A DNA stretch of 64,000 nt from the NCBI GenBank assembly GCA_949126835.1, contig OX421494.1, positions 25,504,185 to 25,568,184 on the forward strand, read 5' to 3'. Origin of the DNA: Anisus vortex. Lineage: Eukaryota; Mollusca; Gastropoda; Planorbidae. The notes below the pieces were generated by a model that worked only from the letters and a program-made list of their open reading frames with translations, had not been told where the DNA came from and searched no databases. The position numbers and the translations under genes are program-made. The stretch's first letter is position 1, and each line of letters opens with the position of its first letter. Shown piece by piece: positions 49,901 through 55,570 of the stretch.

Positions 49901-51775
49901 ACATAACGCTAAACAAGTTACAATGCAGTTTCTTAATAAAAAGAAACCAGATGAATGAAATAAACAAAAAAACAAAAAGTCTCTATGTACGGTAATTGCT
50001 GTTATCTTTCTAATTGAATTTTGATTCAATCAGTTTGTCTTTGTTCAATTTTGTTTAAGTGTTAAGGGTCATCACTTATCTTTCTCAAAATTCCCTCAGT
50101 TTTATCTCGCGTGATTATCTAAACAACTAAATGCACTGATAAAAGAAAATGTGTGTGTTAGCCAATAGAATAGGCCTTTTATGTTCATATTTTGATCATT
50201 TGTAATGAAAGGTTTATGTATCATCTTGGTAAATATTCACAACTGTGCTTAAAATGTATTTAAATGTAAGAGCGTAAAAACCTAGACAGTTTCTAATCAA
50301 ATGCTTTAGTTATAAAAGGGATGCTAAATGATCGGACATCCGATTTTCAGTTTTGATTTTTTGTTTTGTTGGAAGGTTATCATTTACACGTGGTCATGAT
50401 GTGGTCATTGTCGAATTTTTTTTTCTGGAAGAAATATTTTTAAATACCACTTGGCTCAAAACAAGTCATTACATGCCTTGCAAACAGTAATATAATGATA
50501 TAATGATAATATAATGTTTTATTTTGTTTAAATACATACTAGGCTTATCGCTTGCAATTTAGTGAAAGAAAATCAAAATGGAACTTTTCAAACATTTTTT
50601 CACCATTTAAAACTGCGTTATTCATTTTTTTTTTGCCACAAATTAAAAAAAAAGACTTTCTGCAACGAGCGTTTGTGTGTGTGTGTGTGCGTGTTTGTTT
50701 TGTTTGATTGATGATAGATCTATGTCTTGCTAAACCGCGAAGGCGGAGTTTTCTATCACTCGGTCATTTGGTCATTTCGCTAACGAACATCTAATTGCAT
50801 TATTTCCAACCCATAGATCAAACATACAAACTAACAAAACGAGTACAAAAATTGACATGCCAAACGTTGTTTCCCTATTATATTTTTATATTAATTAACT
50901 TTTAACCACGATTACATGTTGAAAATGACAAGCGAAAATGATAGCGAGAAATAGGTCAATCCTTCATAAAGGTAATTTCTACTATATTAGGTTAAGAATC
51001 TTTTCAACAAAAAAAAGAAACAACCCTAACCCGGTCTTTTCTTGGGAATTTGGGGTGGCAGGGGGTTGTGGGCTACAGAAATCTGTTTTGAAAACAATAC
51101 TAACATCCCTAATGTACAAGGTTACACATTTTTTTTTCAAAATGTTAACAGTTGCTCCCCCCCCCCCCTCGCCCATCCTCTTTTTTTTTAAATCCCACTT
51201 TTCACATTACACAGGACTTAACCTGTTACCCATACATACTGTGTATGTTGTGTTATTTTAATGGTATAAATCTAAAGGTAAATGAAATCTTCATAGCACA
51301 ATAACAAATGAAACACAATAACAAATGAAACACAATAACAAATGAAACACAATCAAATGAAACACAATAACAAATGAAACACAATAACAAATGAAACACA
51401 ATAACAAATGAAACACAATAACAAATGAAACACAATAACAAATGAAACACAATAACAAATGAAACACAATCAAATGAAACACAATAACAAATGAAACACA
51501 ATAACAAATGAAACACAATAACAAATGAAACACAATAACAAATGAAACACAAAATCAAATGAAACACAATAACAAATGAAACACAATAACAAATGAAACA
51601 CAATAACAAATGAAACACAATAACAAATGAAACACAATAACAAATGAAACACAATAACAAATGAAACGTTGTTTTAATTTACTTTTTTTTTTTAAAGATC
51701 TAGGAAGTGAAACAATTGTAACATACCTGTTGAGATAGCCAGAAGTAAGACAAAGCCAGTTAGTAGTGGGAACAT
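6003..51775 (-). CDS. PSAP: Prosaposin-like polyprotein gene, 14 saposin-B domains, 36 exons, 3' partial
   Basis: Spliced gene read from the minus strand. Coding exons (high to low): 51775-51727, 36803-36655, 36406-36332, 35732-35658, 30440-30375, 30226-30170, 28970-28905, 28807-28748, 28478-28422, 27602-27537, 27014-26940, 26634-26575, 26434-26375, 26166-26094, 25298-25186, 25042-24871, 24277-24171, 24030-23859, 23387-23278, 23163-23001, 21647-21538, 21413-21242, 20637-20531, 19879-19717, 18099-17993, 15420-15258, 13753-13641, 13384-13222, 10697-10585, 10267-10105, 9323-9217, 9019-8857, 8665-8553, 8285-8123, 7904-7792, 6165-6003. All have AG/GT borders and compatible phases, totalling 4,021 coding bases. 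Prosaposins enter the secretory/lysosomal route and are cut into small lipid-binding activators of sphingolipid hydrolases. Vertebrate PSAP has four saposin-B domains; this gene has at least fourteen. The last donor is intact (A|GTAAGT), so the gene continues past the window. Function of the extra domains is not known from sequence. Confidence 0.9.
8123..8665 (-). CDS. PSAP: Prosaposin-like gene, saposin-B domain M (two exons)
   Basis: N-half 8665-8553 encodes MCVLCEFIMKELDELL and ends QNRSE. C-half 8285-8123 encodes KVCNKIPKSLTTEC, YGPLIIQML and ICQVMKLC. The donor is single here (ACAA|GTGAGT), and the following bases resemble one unit of the array found next to domain J. Confidence 0.88.
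8857..9323 (-). CDS. PSAP: Prosaposin-like gene, saposin-B domain L (two exons)
   Basis: N-half 9323-9217 encodes SCAMCEFIMQELISLL and ends NNTE. C-half 9019-8857 encodes IVCDLLPETLKSEC, YAPAIIKML and ICTFLGLC. The short intron (9020-9216) has only about four loose copies of the tgcctatttgaaca motif, apparently the unexpanded form of the domain I array. Confidence 0.88.
9120..9200. repeat. Short, unexpanded copies of the tgcctatttgaaca repeat
   Basis: Three to four imperfect units of about 22-26 bases lie in the domain L intron. The matching intron of domain I has the same start and then many more units. Confidence 0.65.
9415..9503 (-). repeat. tRNA-derived SINE, 3' part
   Basis: The tail TTACAGACGTTTCTCC...AGAAGATAATTATGTCCTAGG and the CCCAAAACTC...CAGGGTGGCGGGGATAGG body match the SINE at 39516-39681 in the same orientation. 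Its tRNA-like head appears to have become the tandem array that follows. Confidence 0.6.
9504..9785. repeat. Minisatellite, about 58-bp unit, five copies
   Basis: Units begin GGGTTAGAACTCGGG and recur at 9504, 9562, 9619 and on. On the minus strand each contains GAGTTCTAACCC, close to a Pol III B box (GGTTCNANNCC). This suggests the unit came from the tRNA-like head of the adjacent SINE. The frames across it are by-products of repetition. Confidence 0.8.
9865..10048. mobile_element. Short hAT-type MITE (184 bp)
   Basis: Ends CAGTGGCGTAGCTAGGG and, inverted, CAGTGCCGTTGCAAGGG. Flanked by a perfect 8-bp target duplication CCAATTCC (9857-9864 and 10049-10056). GC-rich interior without coding capacity. 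Confidence 0.85.
10105..10697 (-). CDS. PSAP: Prosaposin-like gene, saposin-B domain K (two exons)
   Basis: N-half 10697-10585 encodes LCAICEYIIQALDTIL and ends NNSTQ. C-half 10267-10105 encodes KVCNYLPTSLTSEC, YGPLIITLL and ICTALKLC. Duplicate of domain N; the N-halves differ at only a few residues. Confidence 0.88.
10912..11621. mobile_element. hAT-type MITE (710 bp) inside the 36-bp minisatellite
   Basis: Perfect 12-bp terminal inverted repeats CAGTGGTTCCCA/TGGGAACCACTG and a perfect 8-bp target duplication GACTAGAC (10904-10911, 11622-11629). The duplicated target is part of the tandem unit, so the element jumped into an existing copy. Short frames inside show no transposase motif. Confidence 0.9.
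11622..13221. repeat. 36-bp minisatellite derived from the domain J exon end and splice donor
   Basis: About 44 near-identical units, with a further unit on the far side of the MITE (about 10870-10911). Some units have 35 or 37 bases. On the minus strand each reads as the exon tail plus AA|GTGAGTG, so the donor motif recurs in every copy. The open frames on both strands follow from the 36-base period and are not genes. Confidence 0.93.
13222..13753 (-). CDS. PSAP: Prosaposin-like gene, saposin-B domain J (two exons); its donor is repeated in a minisatellite
   Basis: N-half 13753-13641 encodes KCVLCEFIMKELDGLL and ends QNRSE. C-half 13384-13222 encodes EVCYKMPETLTKEC, YGPLIIQTL and ICQALQMCP. 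The exon end and its donor (CCCAA|GTGAGT) are continuous with a 36-bp tandem array at 11622-13221 that repeats this junction. The domain is a duplicate of M; the two C-halves differ at about 15 of 54 residues. Confidence 0.87.
13812..15135. mobile_element. piggyBac-like non-autonomous element (TTAA target, 19-bp TIRs)
   Basis: TTAA at both edges and perfect inverted repeats GGGAAGACACCAGTCGGGA. The AT-rich interior of 1.3 kb has no transposase; a LINE tail is nested within it (14693-14794). TTAA target duplication is the signature of piggyBac-type elements; assignment rests on ends only. Confidence 0.8.
14693..14794 (+). mobile_element. LINE 3'-tail fragment (or LINE-mobilised SINE)
   Basis: The stretch from CGTTGTCTGTCTGTATTCTG to GCGCTATATAAGCACTG followed by (TTA)n is nearly identical to the 3' end of the minus-strand LINE at 57272-57385. 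Only the last 100 bases are present, a typical 5' truncation. Confidence 0.75.
15258..18099 (-). CDS. PSAP: Prosaposin-like gene, saposin-B domain I (two exons split by a minisatellite intron)
   Basis: N-half 18099-17993 encodes SCVLCEMIMKEINTLL and ends ENSTE. C-half 15420-15258 encodes IVCDLLPETLKSEC, YAPAIIKML and ICTFLGLC. The C-half encodes exactly the same amino acids as that of domain L and differs from it by one synonymous base, while the N-halves differ at many positions. The 2.57 kb intron between them is almost entirely a short tandem array, broken by a MITE. Confidence 0.88.
15520..16297. repeat. Minisatellite, 22-bp unit (GCCTTTTTGAACATACAAGT)
   Basis: About 35 units in the domain I intron. 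Neighbouring units drift gradually (CAAGTAT, CAATAAT, CAACAAT variants). Minus-strand frames across it are repeat by-products. Confidence 0.92.
16298..17170. mobile_element. MITE (873 bp) interrupting the domain I intron array
   Basis: Perfect 15-bp terminal inverted repeats CAGGGCTGTATAGTC, extended imperfectly. hAT-like ends, but the flanking 8 bases do not match well, so the target duplication is not confirmed. No coding region recognised. Confidence 0.75.
17171..17965. repeat. Minisatellite, 22-26-bp units (TGCCTATTTGAACATGCAAC)
   Basis: The continuation of the same array beyond the MITE, with a distinct 26-base sub-family (…CAACAAACAG) in the middle and shorter CAGCAA units near the exon. 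Higher-order runs of alternating CTATCTG, CTATTTG and CTATTTT units are visible at 17229-17520. Confidence 0.9.
18532..19434. mobile_element. Second piggyBac-like non-autonomous element (903 bp)
   Basis: TTAA at both edges; imperfect inverted ends GGGCAGGGACGGCAGTGAAA and, inverted, GGGTAGGGGAGCCAGTAGAA. AT-rich interior, no transposase. It lies in the intron between domains H and I. Confidence 0.7.
19717..20637 (-). CDS. PSAP: Prosaposin-like gene, saposin-B domain H (two exons)
   Basis: N-half 20637-20531 encodes MCALCEFVIQELDNIL and ends GNYSQ. C-half 19879-19717 encodes KVCDILPKSLTAEC, YGPLIIQLL and LCTAVHLC. Partner of domain F in the E-F/G-H block duplication. A 650-base intron separates the halves. 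Confidence 0.88.
21242..21647 (-). CDS. PSAP: Prosaposin-like gene, saposin-B domain G (two exons)
   Basis: N-half 21647-21538 encodes LCDMCKYVVTYIDTFL and ends KNDTQ. C-half 21413-21242 encodes KVCTILPSSLSSEC, YGPVIIQLL and ICTLFGLC, then AKNK. A second in-phase acceptor exists nine bases inside the N-half (exon start 21638). The outer one has the better pyrimidine tract and was preferred. Confidence 0.87.
21853..22582. mobile_element. hAT-type MITE (730 bp) with AAACCGG-rich ends
   Basis: Ends TAGGGATGTTAAAACCGG and, inverted, TAGGAATGTTAAACAAAAAC; perfect 8-bp target duplication GTTATGAC (21845-21852, 22583-22590). The subterminal regions are full of AAAACCGGTTTT palindromes. Two telomere-like GGGTTA units occur near 22015, probably by chance. 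Confidence 0.88.
23001..23387 (-). CDS. PSAP: Prosaposin-like gene, saposin-B domain F (two exons)
   Basis: N-half 23387-23278 encodes VCALCEFVIQELDNYL and ends GNYSQ. C-half 23163-23001 encodes KVCTIIPSTIRDEC, YGPLIIQLL and KLCGFFSLC. The N-half is nearly the same as that of domain H, and the DNA around the C-half donor is also alike in F and H. Confidence 0.88.
23859..24277 (-). CDS. PSAP: Prosaposin-like gene, saposin-B domain E (two exons)
   Basis: N-half 24277-24171 encodes LCNLCEYVVTYIETFL and ends KNASQ. C-half 24030-23859 encodes KICELLPADIKGKC, YAPIIISLL and VCKDIGLC, then PQNK. It resembles domain G in both halves (CxxCxYVVTYIxTFL and the longer 172-base C-half), which suggests that E-F and G-H are copies of one two-domain block. 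Confidence 0.88.
24585..24800 (-). repeat. tRNA-derived SINE (family 1)
   Basis: On the minus strand the head reads GTGGCTGAATTGCAGC with a B-box-like GATCCTGGGCTTGACTGC, followed by the AAAGTAAAGACAGC...GAATGCTGCTTCACC body also seen at 27203-27440, 36936-37300 and 58863-59055. Confidence 0.7.
24871..25298 (-). CDS. PSAP: Prosaposin-like gene, saposin-B domain D (two exons)
   Basis: N-half exon 25298-25186 (113 bases) encodes VPCIVCQMVLTEVENYL and ends KNSTE. C-half exon 25042-24871 (172 bases) encodes ICNRLPPTVSDQC, YSPIIIKLL and VLCYTLTLC. Six cysteines are present and a N-x-S/T sequon is at the exon junction. The C-half donor, A|GTACAC, is weaker than the others; I chose it because it gives the phase the next exon needs. 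Without splicing, the frame stops at about 24810, which would end the protein after this domain, so an alternative short isoform is conceivable. Confidence 0.85.
25448..25520 (+). repeat. tRNA-like sequence: tRNA pseudogene or SINE head
   Basis: A-box TAGCTAAGTAG (25459-25469) and B-box GGTTTGATTCC (25502-25512) are spaced as in a tRNA gene, with a possible anticodon arm between. The acceptor ends do not pair well, so a functional tRNA is unlikely. It sits in the intron between domains C and D. Confidence 0.55.
26094..27014 (-). CDS. PSAP: Prosaposin-like gene, saposin-B domain C (four exons)
   Basis: Exons 27014-26940, 26634-26575, 26434-26375 and 26166-26094. They encode TSDLCSTCKNVV, then VKSVCTELG, CDVLADEGLQ, and VLCEKIDLCKLAEK, giving six cysteines in the saposin-B order. 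The last exon ends in phase 1 and so joins the phase-1 modules that follow. A 150-bp MITE (26725-26874) sits in the first intron. Confidence 0.87.
26725..26874. mobile_element. Very short hAT-type MITE (150 bp)
   Basis: Ends CAGGGGCGAAGCC and, inverted, CAGGGGCTAATCCC, flanked by ACTGAAGG/ACTGAAGC (7 of 8 matching). Confidence 0.75.
27203..27440 (+). repeat. tRNA-derived SINE (family 1)
   Basis: B-box-like GGTTCTGGGTTCAAAACC, then the family body CTACCCAGCTCTGATGGGT and AAAGTAAAGGCGGCTG and the end CTTCACCAGCCCC. The head is partly degraded. Confidence 0.75.
27537..28970 (-). CDS. PSAP: Prosaposin-like gene, saposin-B domain B (four exons)
   Basis: Exons 28970-28905, 28807-28748, 28478-28422 and 27602-27537, each a whole number of codons. 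They start SCTKCDDVV, continue to APCAKLKQ, then CLALAEFHY, and end VCKGFTEC. All six saposin cysteines are present in order. Exons are only 19-22 codons long. The intron after the third exon carries a hAT-type MITE (27799-28287) and a SINE lies in the following intron. Confidence 0.85.
27799..28287. mobile_element. hAT-type MITE (489 bp)
   Basis: Ends TAGGGTTTGGCCAAATATC and, inverted, TAGTGATTGGCCAGATCC, with a perfect 8-bp target duplication GCTTGGAT (27791-27798, 28288-28295). Interior rich in ATATCCGG-type motifs. Confidence 0.88.
30170..36406 (-). CDS. PSAP: Prosaposin-like gene, saposin-B domain A (four exons, four cysteines)
   Basis: Exons 36406-36332, 35732-35658, 30440-30375 and 30226-30170, all phase 0. 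They encode DVPCVITQKLVKF..., KTEYDLALKIAKGC..., CKAIVTKQDS... and PTKAVALAVGTC.... The layout matches domains B and C, but only four cysteines remain (VPC, KGC, CKA, GTC). One cysteine of the usual opening C-x2-C pair and one of the closing pair are missing together, as if one disulphide had been lost. The intron between the second and third exons (5.2 kb) holds the 54-bp minisatellite. Domain A may be a diverged, possibly non-lipid-binding unit (inference). Confidence 0.8.
30544..34574 (+). mobile_element. 5'-truncated LINE 3' end whose tail expanded into a minisatellite
   Basis: The first 150 bases read, on the plus strand, GKPQGKWKRGHPSDAW..., then after one stop WNQLERMVQNRGLCRTVVGG, which resembles the C-terminus of RTE-like LINE polyproteins (…LERMAQDRxxWRxxVGGLC). 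A 12-bp target duplication GGCAAACATTGA flanks the whole unit (30532-30543 and 34575-34586). Everything between is LINE 3' end and its expansion. Family assignment is from the tail only. Confidence 0.75.
30697..34573. repeat. 54-bp minisatellite, about 72 copies
   Basis: The unit runs from CTGTGGTTGGTGGCCCAGAC to a GATGATGATGAT run. Two variable sites recur: AGCTTGGGT or AGCTGGGGT, and GATGATGAT or GATGGTGAT. Some units have 53 bases (AGCTGGGTGAC), which shift the frame. Because 54 is a multiple of three and the unit lacks stops, very long frames appear on both strands (over 1,400 codons on the minus strand); they have no start context or conserved meaning and lie within an intron. Confidence 0.95.
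36655..36803 (-). CDS. PSAP: Prosaposin-like gene, exon 2: saposin-A-type domain
   Basis: The exon enters in phase 1 and leaves in phase 0, encoding 49 full codons. It reads YCSWGAQYWC, then AVLCKKTEWC and ANVW, the cysteine/tryptophan pattern of the SapA (SAPA) propeptide domain that brackets saposins in prosaposins and related surfactant-protein-B precursors. Vertebrate prosaposin carries one such domain at each end; the second would be expected downstream, outside this window. In PSAP these domains are removed during maturation. Confidence 0.9.
36936..37300 (+). repeat. tRNA-derived SINE (family 1), most complete copy, internal duplication
   Basis: The head has A-box-like TGGTGGCCAAGCAGCAG and B-box GGTTTGAATCC, then the family body. 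About 85 bases of body (from CTACCCAGCTCTGATGGGTA to CACACAATCACCTAGTATG) occur twice in tandem. The end is CTTCACCGGCCCT followed by a T-rich tail. Confidence 0.85.
37311..38030. other. Intron 1 sequence, no feature seen
   Basis: AT-rich, with homopolymer runs and no repeat, frame or splice pattern I can support. Confidence 0.5.
38040..38250. repeat. Irregular 20-33-bp repeats preceding the 65-bp satellite
   Basis: Loose copies of GTATTTGTGGGCCTATGTTGC with differing spacing. The same words occur inside the 65-bp unit (GTGTGGACCTATGATACGTG), so this looks like the older stock from which it grew. Confidence 0.7.
38286..38880. repeat. 65-bp satellite, about nine nearly identical units
   Basis: Unit from TATCGAATGCATGTGTGGAC through CACACAAGAAGGACCTTTATAT; starts at 38291, 38356, 38421 and on every 65 bases. 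Units appear identical by eye, implying recent amplification or homogenisation. Confidence 0.95.
38890..39515. other. Intron 1 sequence, no feature seen
   Basis: No frame, repeat or RNA gene recognised. Confidence 0.45.
39516..39681 (-). repeat. tRNA-derived SINE (family 2)
   Basis: On the minus strand it begins GCCGGCTGGTCCAGCGGTTA (A-box TGGTCCAGCGG), has B-box GGTTCTATCCC, then the body GCCCTGCAGGAGTTTTGGG and the tail ATCTTCTATCTAGAAGGAAC. The tRNA-like head is well preserved. Confidence 0.85.
40178..40216 (+). repeat. SINE family 2 tail fragment
   Basis: ATTCTTTATAGAAGAAGCGT and following TTGTAATATA match the tail of the SINE at 39516-39681 and the pieces at 56928 and 57243. Confidence 0.5.
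40651..41326. mobile_element. Probable hAT-type MITE, eroded end
   Basis: Starts CAGAGGTCTCAAACTC and ends GTGTTTGAGACCTTTA, an inverted match of 11 bases. Interior CCGCATGCGGCCCGCGTG near the right end is also common in such elements. I could not find a matching 8-bp flank. Confidence 0.5.
41808..47073 (-). mobile_element. Full-length hAT transposon of the ZMYM1/TTF-zinc-finger type (5.27 kb)
   Basis: Ends CAGGGCCCTCGAGAG and, inverted, CAGGCCCCACGAGAG, with a perfect 8-bp target duplication CCTACAGA (41800-41807, 47074-47081). One transposase gene lies inside on the minus strand. 45406-47073 and 41808-42726 are non-coding; the former includes what looks like another MITE's right end at about 46560-46586 (GGTTGGGAACCACTG). 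The element sits in intron 1 of the prosaposin-like gene, in the same orientation. Confidence 0.9.
42727..45405 (-). pseudogene. hAT-family transposase (TTF zinc finger, DUF4371, hAT C-terminal dimerisation) with one in-frame stop
   Basis: An 893-codon frame from ATG at 45405 to a stop at 42727, broken only by TGA at 44707-44709 (about codon 233). The N-terminal part has a TTF-type finger (RDWLVWSEHKKSLYCFPC, then after the stop HEKSNGHKDC). The middle has the DUF4371/RNase-H-like core with VDSTPD, GYDNAANMSGKYNGAQ and CHTLNLC. The end is the hATC dimerisation region (SAERSFSKLKLIKNYLRS). These match the zinc-finger MYM-type-1-like hAT transposases common in invertebrates. No other frameshift is visible, so the copy is young or selected. 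With the stop it would yield either a 232-residue finger-only protein or, from a downstream start near 44553, a 608-residue catalytic part. Confidence 0.88.
47082..48140. other. Intron 1 sequence with simple repeats; no gene recognised
   Basis: Contains a poly-C/(CA)n run near 47385-47412 and a short GTGGCTACGCCGCCGCC stretch (47146) like a MITE end. Frames here (for example 47657-47984) show no known domain. Confidence 0.4.
48141..48240 (+). mobile_element. LINE polyprotein C-terminal fragment
   Basis: The plus frame ending at 48239 reads STKRGDRKRWEDNVSHGNDR, resembling the KRGRPRKRWEDN tail of LINE reverse-transcriptase proteins. Only the last 30 or so codons are present. Confidence 0.5.
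48241..51289. other. Intron 1 sequence, no gene recognised
   Basis: AT-rich, with poly-G runs at 48638-48663 and 49387-49400 and a poly-C run near 51155. 49665-49790 resembles a decayed family 1 SINE. No supported exon. Confidence 0.45.
51290..51665. repeat. 17-bp tandem array (ACACAATAACAAATGAA), about 22 units
   Basis: Near-perfect units with a few 15-base variants (ACACAATCAAATGAA), ending about 60 bases inside intron 1 from the exon 1 donor. Minus-strand frames through it are by-products. Confidence 0.93.
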
Positions 51776-51806
51776 GATGAGGATCCACTACTGCCTTGCT
51801 TGTCAC
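51727..51806 (-). CDS. PSAP: Prosaposin-like gene, exon 1: 5' UTR and signal peptide
   Basis: The ATG at 51775-51773 opens MFPLLTGFVLLLAIST, a short hydrophobic secretory signal, and the exon ends in phase 1 at donor G|GTATGT. An in-frame TAG lies five codons upstream with no ATG between, which supports this start. The next exon completes the codon to Val and continues EGSP. The 5' UTR boundary is not determined; I see no clear TATA box just upstream. A 17-bp tandem array begins about 60 bases into the intron. Confidence 0.85.
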
Positions 51807-54800
51807 CTACACACTTAAAACAAACAAAAAAGGGATATATTTATATATATATATATATATATAAGTGGAGTGCGAAAAATGGGATAAAAACAACAAGGAA
51901 AAAGACAACAGAACAATACACAAAACATGTTGCAGTAATAAGCAACCGCAAAAAAACTATTCTAGAAACTATTGTTAAAAGTAAATTTGTATAAGTTCAT
52001 TTTTTCTTCTTGGTTAATCCTTAGGGCAAAATACACTAAGCCGGTATTACAAGATCTAATACTAAAATGTTTCTGATTCATGAATCTAATAATTCCATGA
52101 AGTAGTTGTAACACATAACAAAATGTCACGATCAGACTATCACAACCTCAAAATGTCACTTGTCACACTCTGCTGAATTTCTAAAAGCATTAAGACACGA
52201 CTGGTCATGAAATGTAACTTTTCTATTATTTACATAGCACACACAAATTGTTCAAAATCAGCAAAACTTTTTTTTCTAAATAAAATTCACAAATTGGTAC
52301 AATTATAATCACCTGCAGTAGAAAAGTTTGTATTAAGTGAAACTCTCTTAGATGTTCTTTATCAAAATGTTATTCAAACAAGTGGAGTGCCTGTTTCTTT
52401 TTTATTATTTTAAATATATATGTCACATGGCGTGAATCAAGTCACATGACAAAATCTCTCATTCTATGTCAAAGTTCACATCAAACTTGGCCTAAATAAA
52501 AGTTATTTTGGGAAAATACACAGATTATGAATTAATTTAGCTTTGAAAAAAAAACATCATTCAATTGAGTTTTTAAACATGACATGCATTGGAGGATCAC
52601 ACAAATAATTATTTATCAAGTACTTTTTAAAATTATAATAATGATATTTAAAGTCTTTACTTTGGCACTGCAACACCTTTTTAATTATTTTCTATAATAA
52701 GCTTTCTGACAATAATGAAAAGTTTTTGTAAAGTTTAAAGTCTCTTGAAATACATTATGTTGTTTTCTATTCTGCTTTATTTTTAAATGCTACATCTAAT
52801 TTTAGTAACAGCTTCTGTTGTTTGATAAGAAAAGTTTTTGCCACCAATGTCAGTTGCAATTTTTGAATTAAAAAAAGGAACAAAAAACTATTTCTGTGTT
52901 TATTATCTAATCTTGAATCCAGAACTACAGAAGTTTTTTTTAAAACTTAAAATGGTTAAAATCGTGTGCAAATTTAGTATCTCAAACTATTCCAAGATTT
53001 TTTTTTTCAATTTATTGCTTTCTAACAAACAAGTTTAGCCAGAATTCTAGAAAACCTATGAATTATGTTTTTTTCTGTTTTATAAATCAAGTGATACATT
53101 TTTTATTTAACAATTACTATAAATTTGTAAAACAACATTTTATTACAGAGTAAACCAATACATAAAGACGCTGCGCTGGACAGTGCTGACTCAATGCTGC
53201 CTAAAAATATGCTTATAAAATTTGACTTGAGCAGATAGAAACAAAATACTAATCAATTTTGTGTTCCCTGTTTCACGTCTGAATCATTATAGTAAAAGAA
53301 ATTGAGTAAAGTGTATACACAAGAAAGTCTGCCATCCAGACCAAGAGATAGAAAATTAACAATAAGTAGCATTTTTATATTTTAGAAAAATATGTTAGCA
53401 TTTTAGCCTAAAGAAATGTTTCATCACAACATTTATATTACTAAACCACAGAAATGTTGGTGTCAAATTTCACTTCTGTACCCATGGGCCTCAAAGCTGG
53501 TGAAATGTGTACACCATCAAGCTAACACATAGGAGAAAGCCCCTGTTGTGCAACTGAGATTTCATTGTACAGGCAAGAGCCACTGAGACTCATTACACAA
53601 TTACACCCTGGAGGAAAGAGCTGGAAGAAACATATAAGATTGGTGGGCAAATGCATGGGGATCATCCACTTTCTGCCTCCGAGGATAATTGCACTGGCCC
53701 TGAGTACTTGAGTTTCAGTTGGGAGGAAGGAATGCACAACAATACTGTCTTGTCAAGTCCAGGGTCTGGATGACCAAGTCTATAGTTTAGTATTGGTACA
53801 ATTGGGTGAAATAACCACCCTGTTAATAAGGACAATTCAGTAGGGAATATAAGAATGTGCCCTACAGTGTCGTAATGTAAGACTATCCCCTTTGGCATGC
53901 CTTTGACAGGAACACAAGAGTTACAATGATGACTTCTACCCCTTAAACTTATGCCTGGACTCAAGAGCATAAAGACTCATTCAGTTTAAGAGACTTTTAT
54001 AAAGCTGTAAAATCTTGAAATGTTATTACATTATCAGGATAGTGTGGCTCCATATTCAGGTATTTAGGTTTTAAGAATGGAGAGATGATTTTTAAAATAA
54101 CTTAAATGTAGTGCTGGATTAACAACAGAAATCAACGAAGGTAAGCAGGTCCCTAGCTAGGACTGGTAGGGCCTACTTTTCAACCAGCAACTCAATAGTC
54201 ATGACATAATATGCCTAATCATTAGGCCATTTGTCATGTAGGCTAAAGCAAATAGTATACGGCTGTTCAGGCTATGGCTATATGATTATCATTATGATAT
54301 AGGCCTAGAGACTTAAATTACCTTTTTTTAACACACTTTAATCTATATTATATAGGCCTAGTAATATTCTATTAAATAAAGTATATTGGCCCAACATTTT
54401 CCAATATTTAAATTTAATAAATTAAGTCTTGGCAGAATAGTGCGCTTTTGGGGTATTTTATTATAGCCTACTAATTATAGTAATAGGATTACTATATAGG
54501 CTTGTAGTAGAGTTACGTTATAGTTATAGATTATTGTATTATTCACATTGATTATTGACAGATATATAAGGCTTATAATAAGCATGTCACAAGTTAAGAC
54601 ATAGGACAAAGTCGACTTAAAAGTATAAGTAAGTCTTAATTAATAAGTTAAAATTAAAATAACTATTATATATATATATATAATAGTTTAGTCATTTAGT
54701 TAGTTTAATTATGCTAACTAATTGACTTTTAAGACATATAGGCCTAATACTTAGGACTTCCTGATGTCACTAATAAATGAATATGATATATAGCCTATAT

Positions 54801-54807
54801 AGTATAG
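51807..54807. other. Region upstream of the prosaposin-like gene; no gene recognised
   Basis: A (TA)n run lies at 51838-51863. 53470-53970 is richer in GC than its surroundings and carries overlapping minus frames of 71 and 102 codons, but I recognise no domain, start context or splice pattern. The promoter of the gene should be near the start of this region; I see no certain core element. Confidence 0.4.
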
Positions 54808-55562
54808 CATAGGTTCTCAACGGGGGCGATATCGCCCCCCAGGGGGCGATGAGAAGCTTTAGGGGGGCGATAACATTCCCGGGGGCGATTGGGGGGCGAT
54901 GAAGGGCAAGTGGGCGGTACATACGTACCTGCTATAATTTCAACAACTCAGCTATTTGAATGGATTAGTTTTTGGATGAAATATGATGTAAACGCAAGTG
55001 CTACTAAATATCTGATATCCCCCATCAGTAGGCATACATATTATTGAACAAATAAGAATCGCAATCACTTTTCGATGAAGTAGGGGTTAGTACTTGGCAA
55101 ATATGTTATGCGGCCGTCTCGTCTTAAGGTTGGTTCACCGGACTGTCGCCTTAGCATCGGTTACTATTACTAATTTTACTCGTTTCACCGAGATGTCCTT
55201 TAACGCGTTTGAATCCTTTGTAAAGAGTTAACCACAATAGCTGAGCGGTATAGATACGAAGTAATTATACAAAATGGGTAGTTATTTAAATGCTTGAAAA
55301 TATTCATATAAATTCTTTAGTCATATAATATTTATACAATTTTCAAATAATTTTTACATTTTTATCATATCATTTTAAAGTTATAAATGCAAGCCATTCA
55401 GTTTTTTATAAAAGAAAAACAAAATGAAATATTACCTCAAATGAAAAGGGTTAATTATCTCCCTTTAATTAACAAATGTTTCCGCTAAAATTACGTTGGG
55501 GGCGGTGAGCGGAAAAAAAATGTAAAAGGGGGCGGTGTGCCGAAAAAGGTTGAGAACCTATG
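54808..55562. mobile_element. hAT-type MITE (755 bp), GGGGGCGAT-rich end
   Basis: Perfect inverted ends CATAGGTTCTCAAC/GTTGAGAACCTATG and perfect 8-bp target duplication TAGTATAG (54800-54807, 55563-55570). The left end has repeats of GGGGGCGAT. No transposase. Confidence 0.9.
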
Positions 55563-55570
55563 TAGTATAG

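Noticed and set aside
53522..53970. Two overlapping minus frames (71 and 102 codons) in a GC-richer patch
   Set aside because: No domain recognised and the two frames conflict. Kept only as an unexplained compositional patch.
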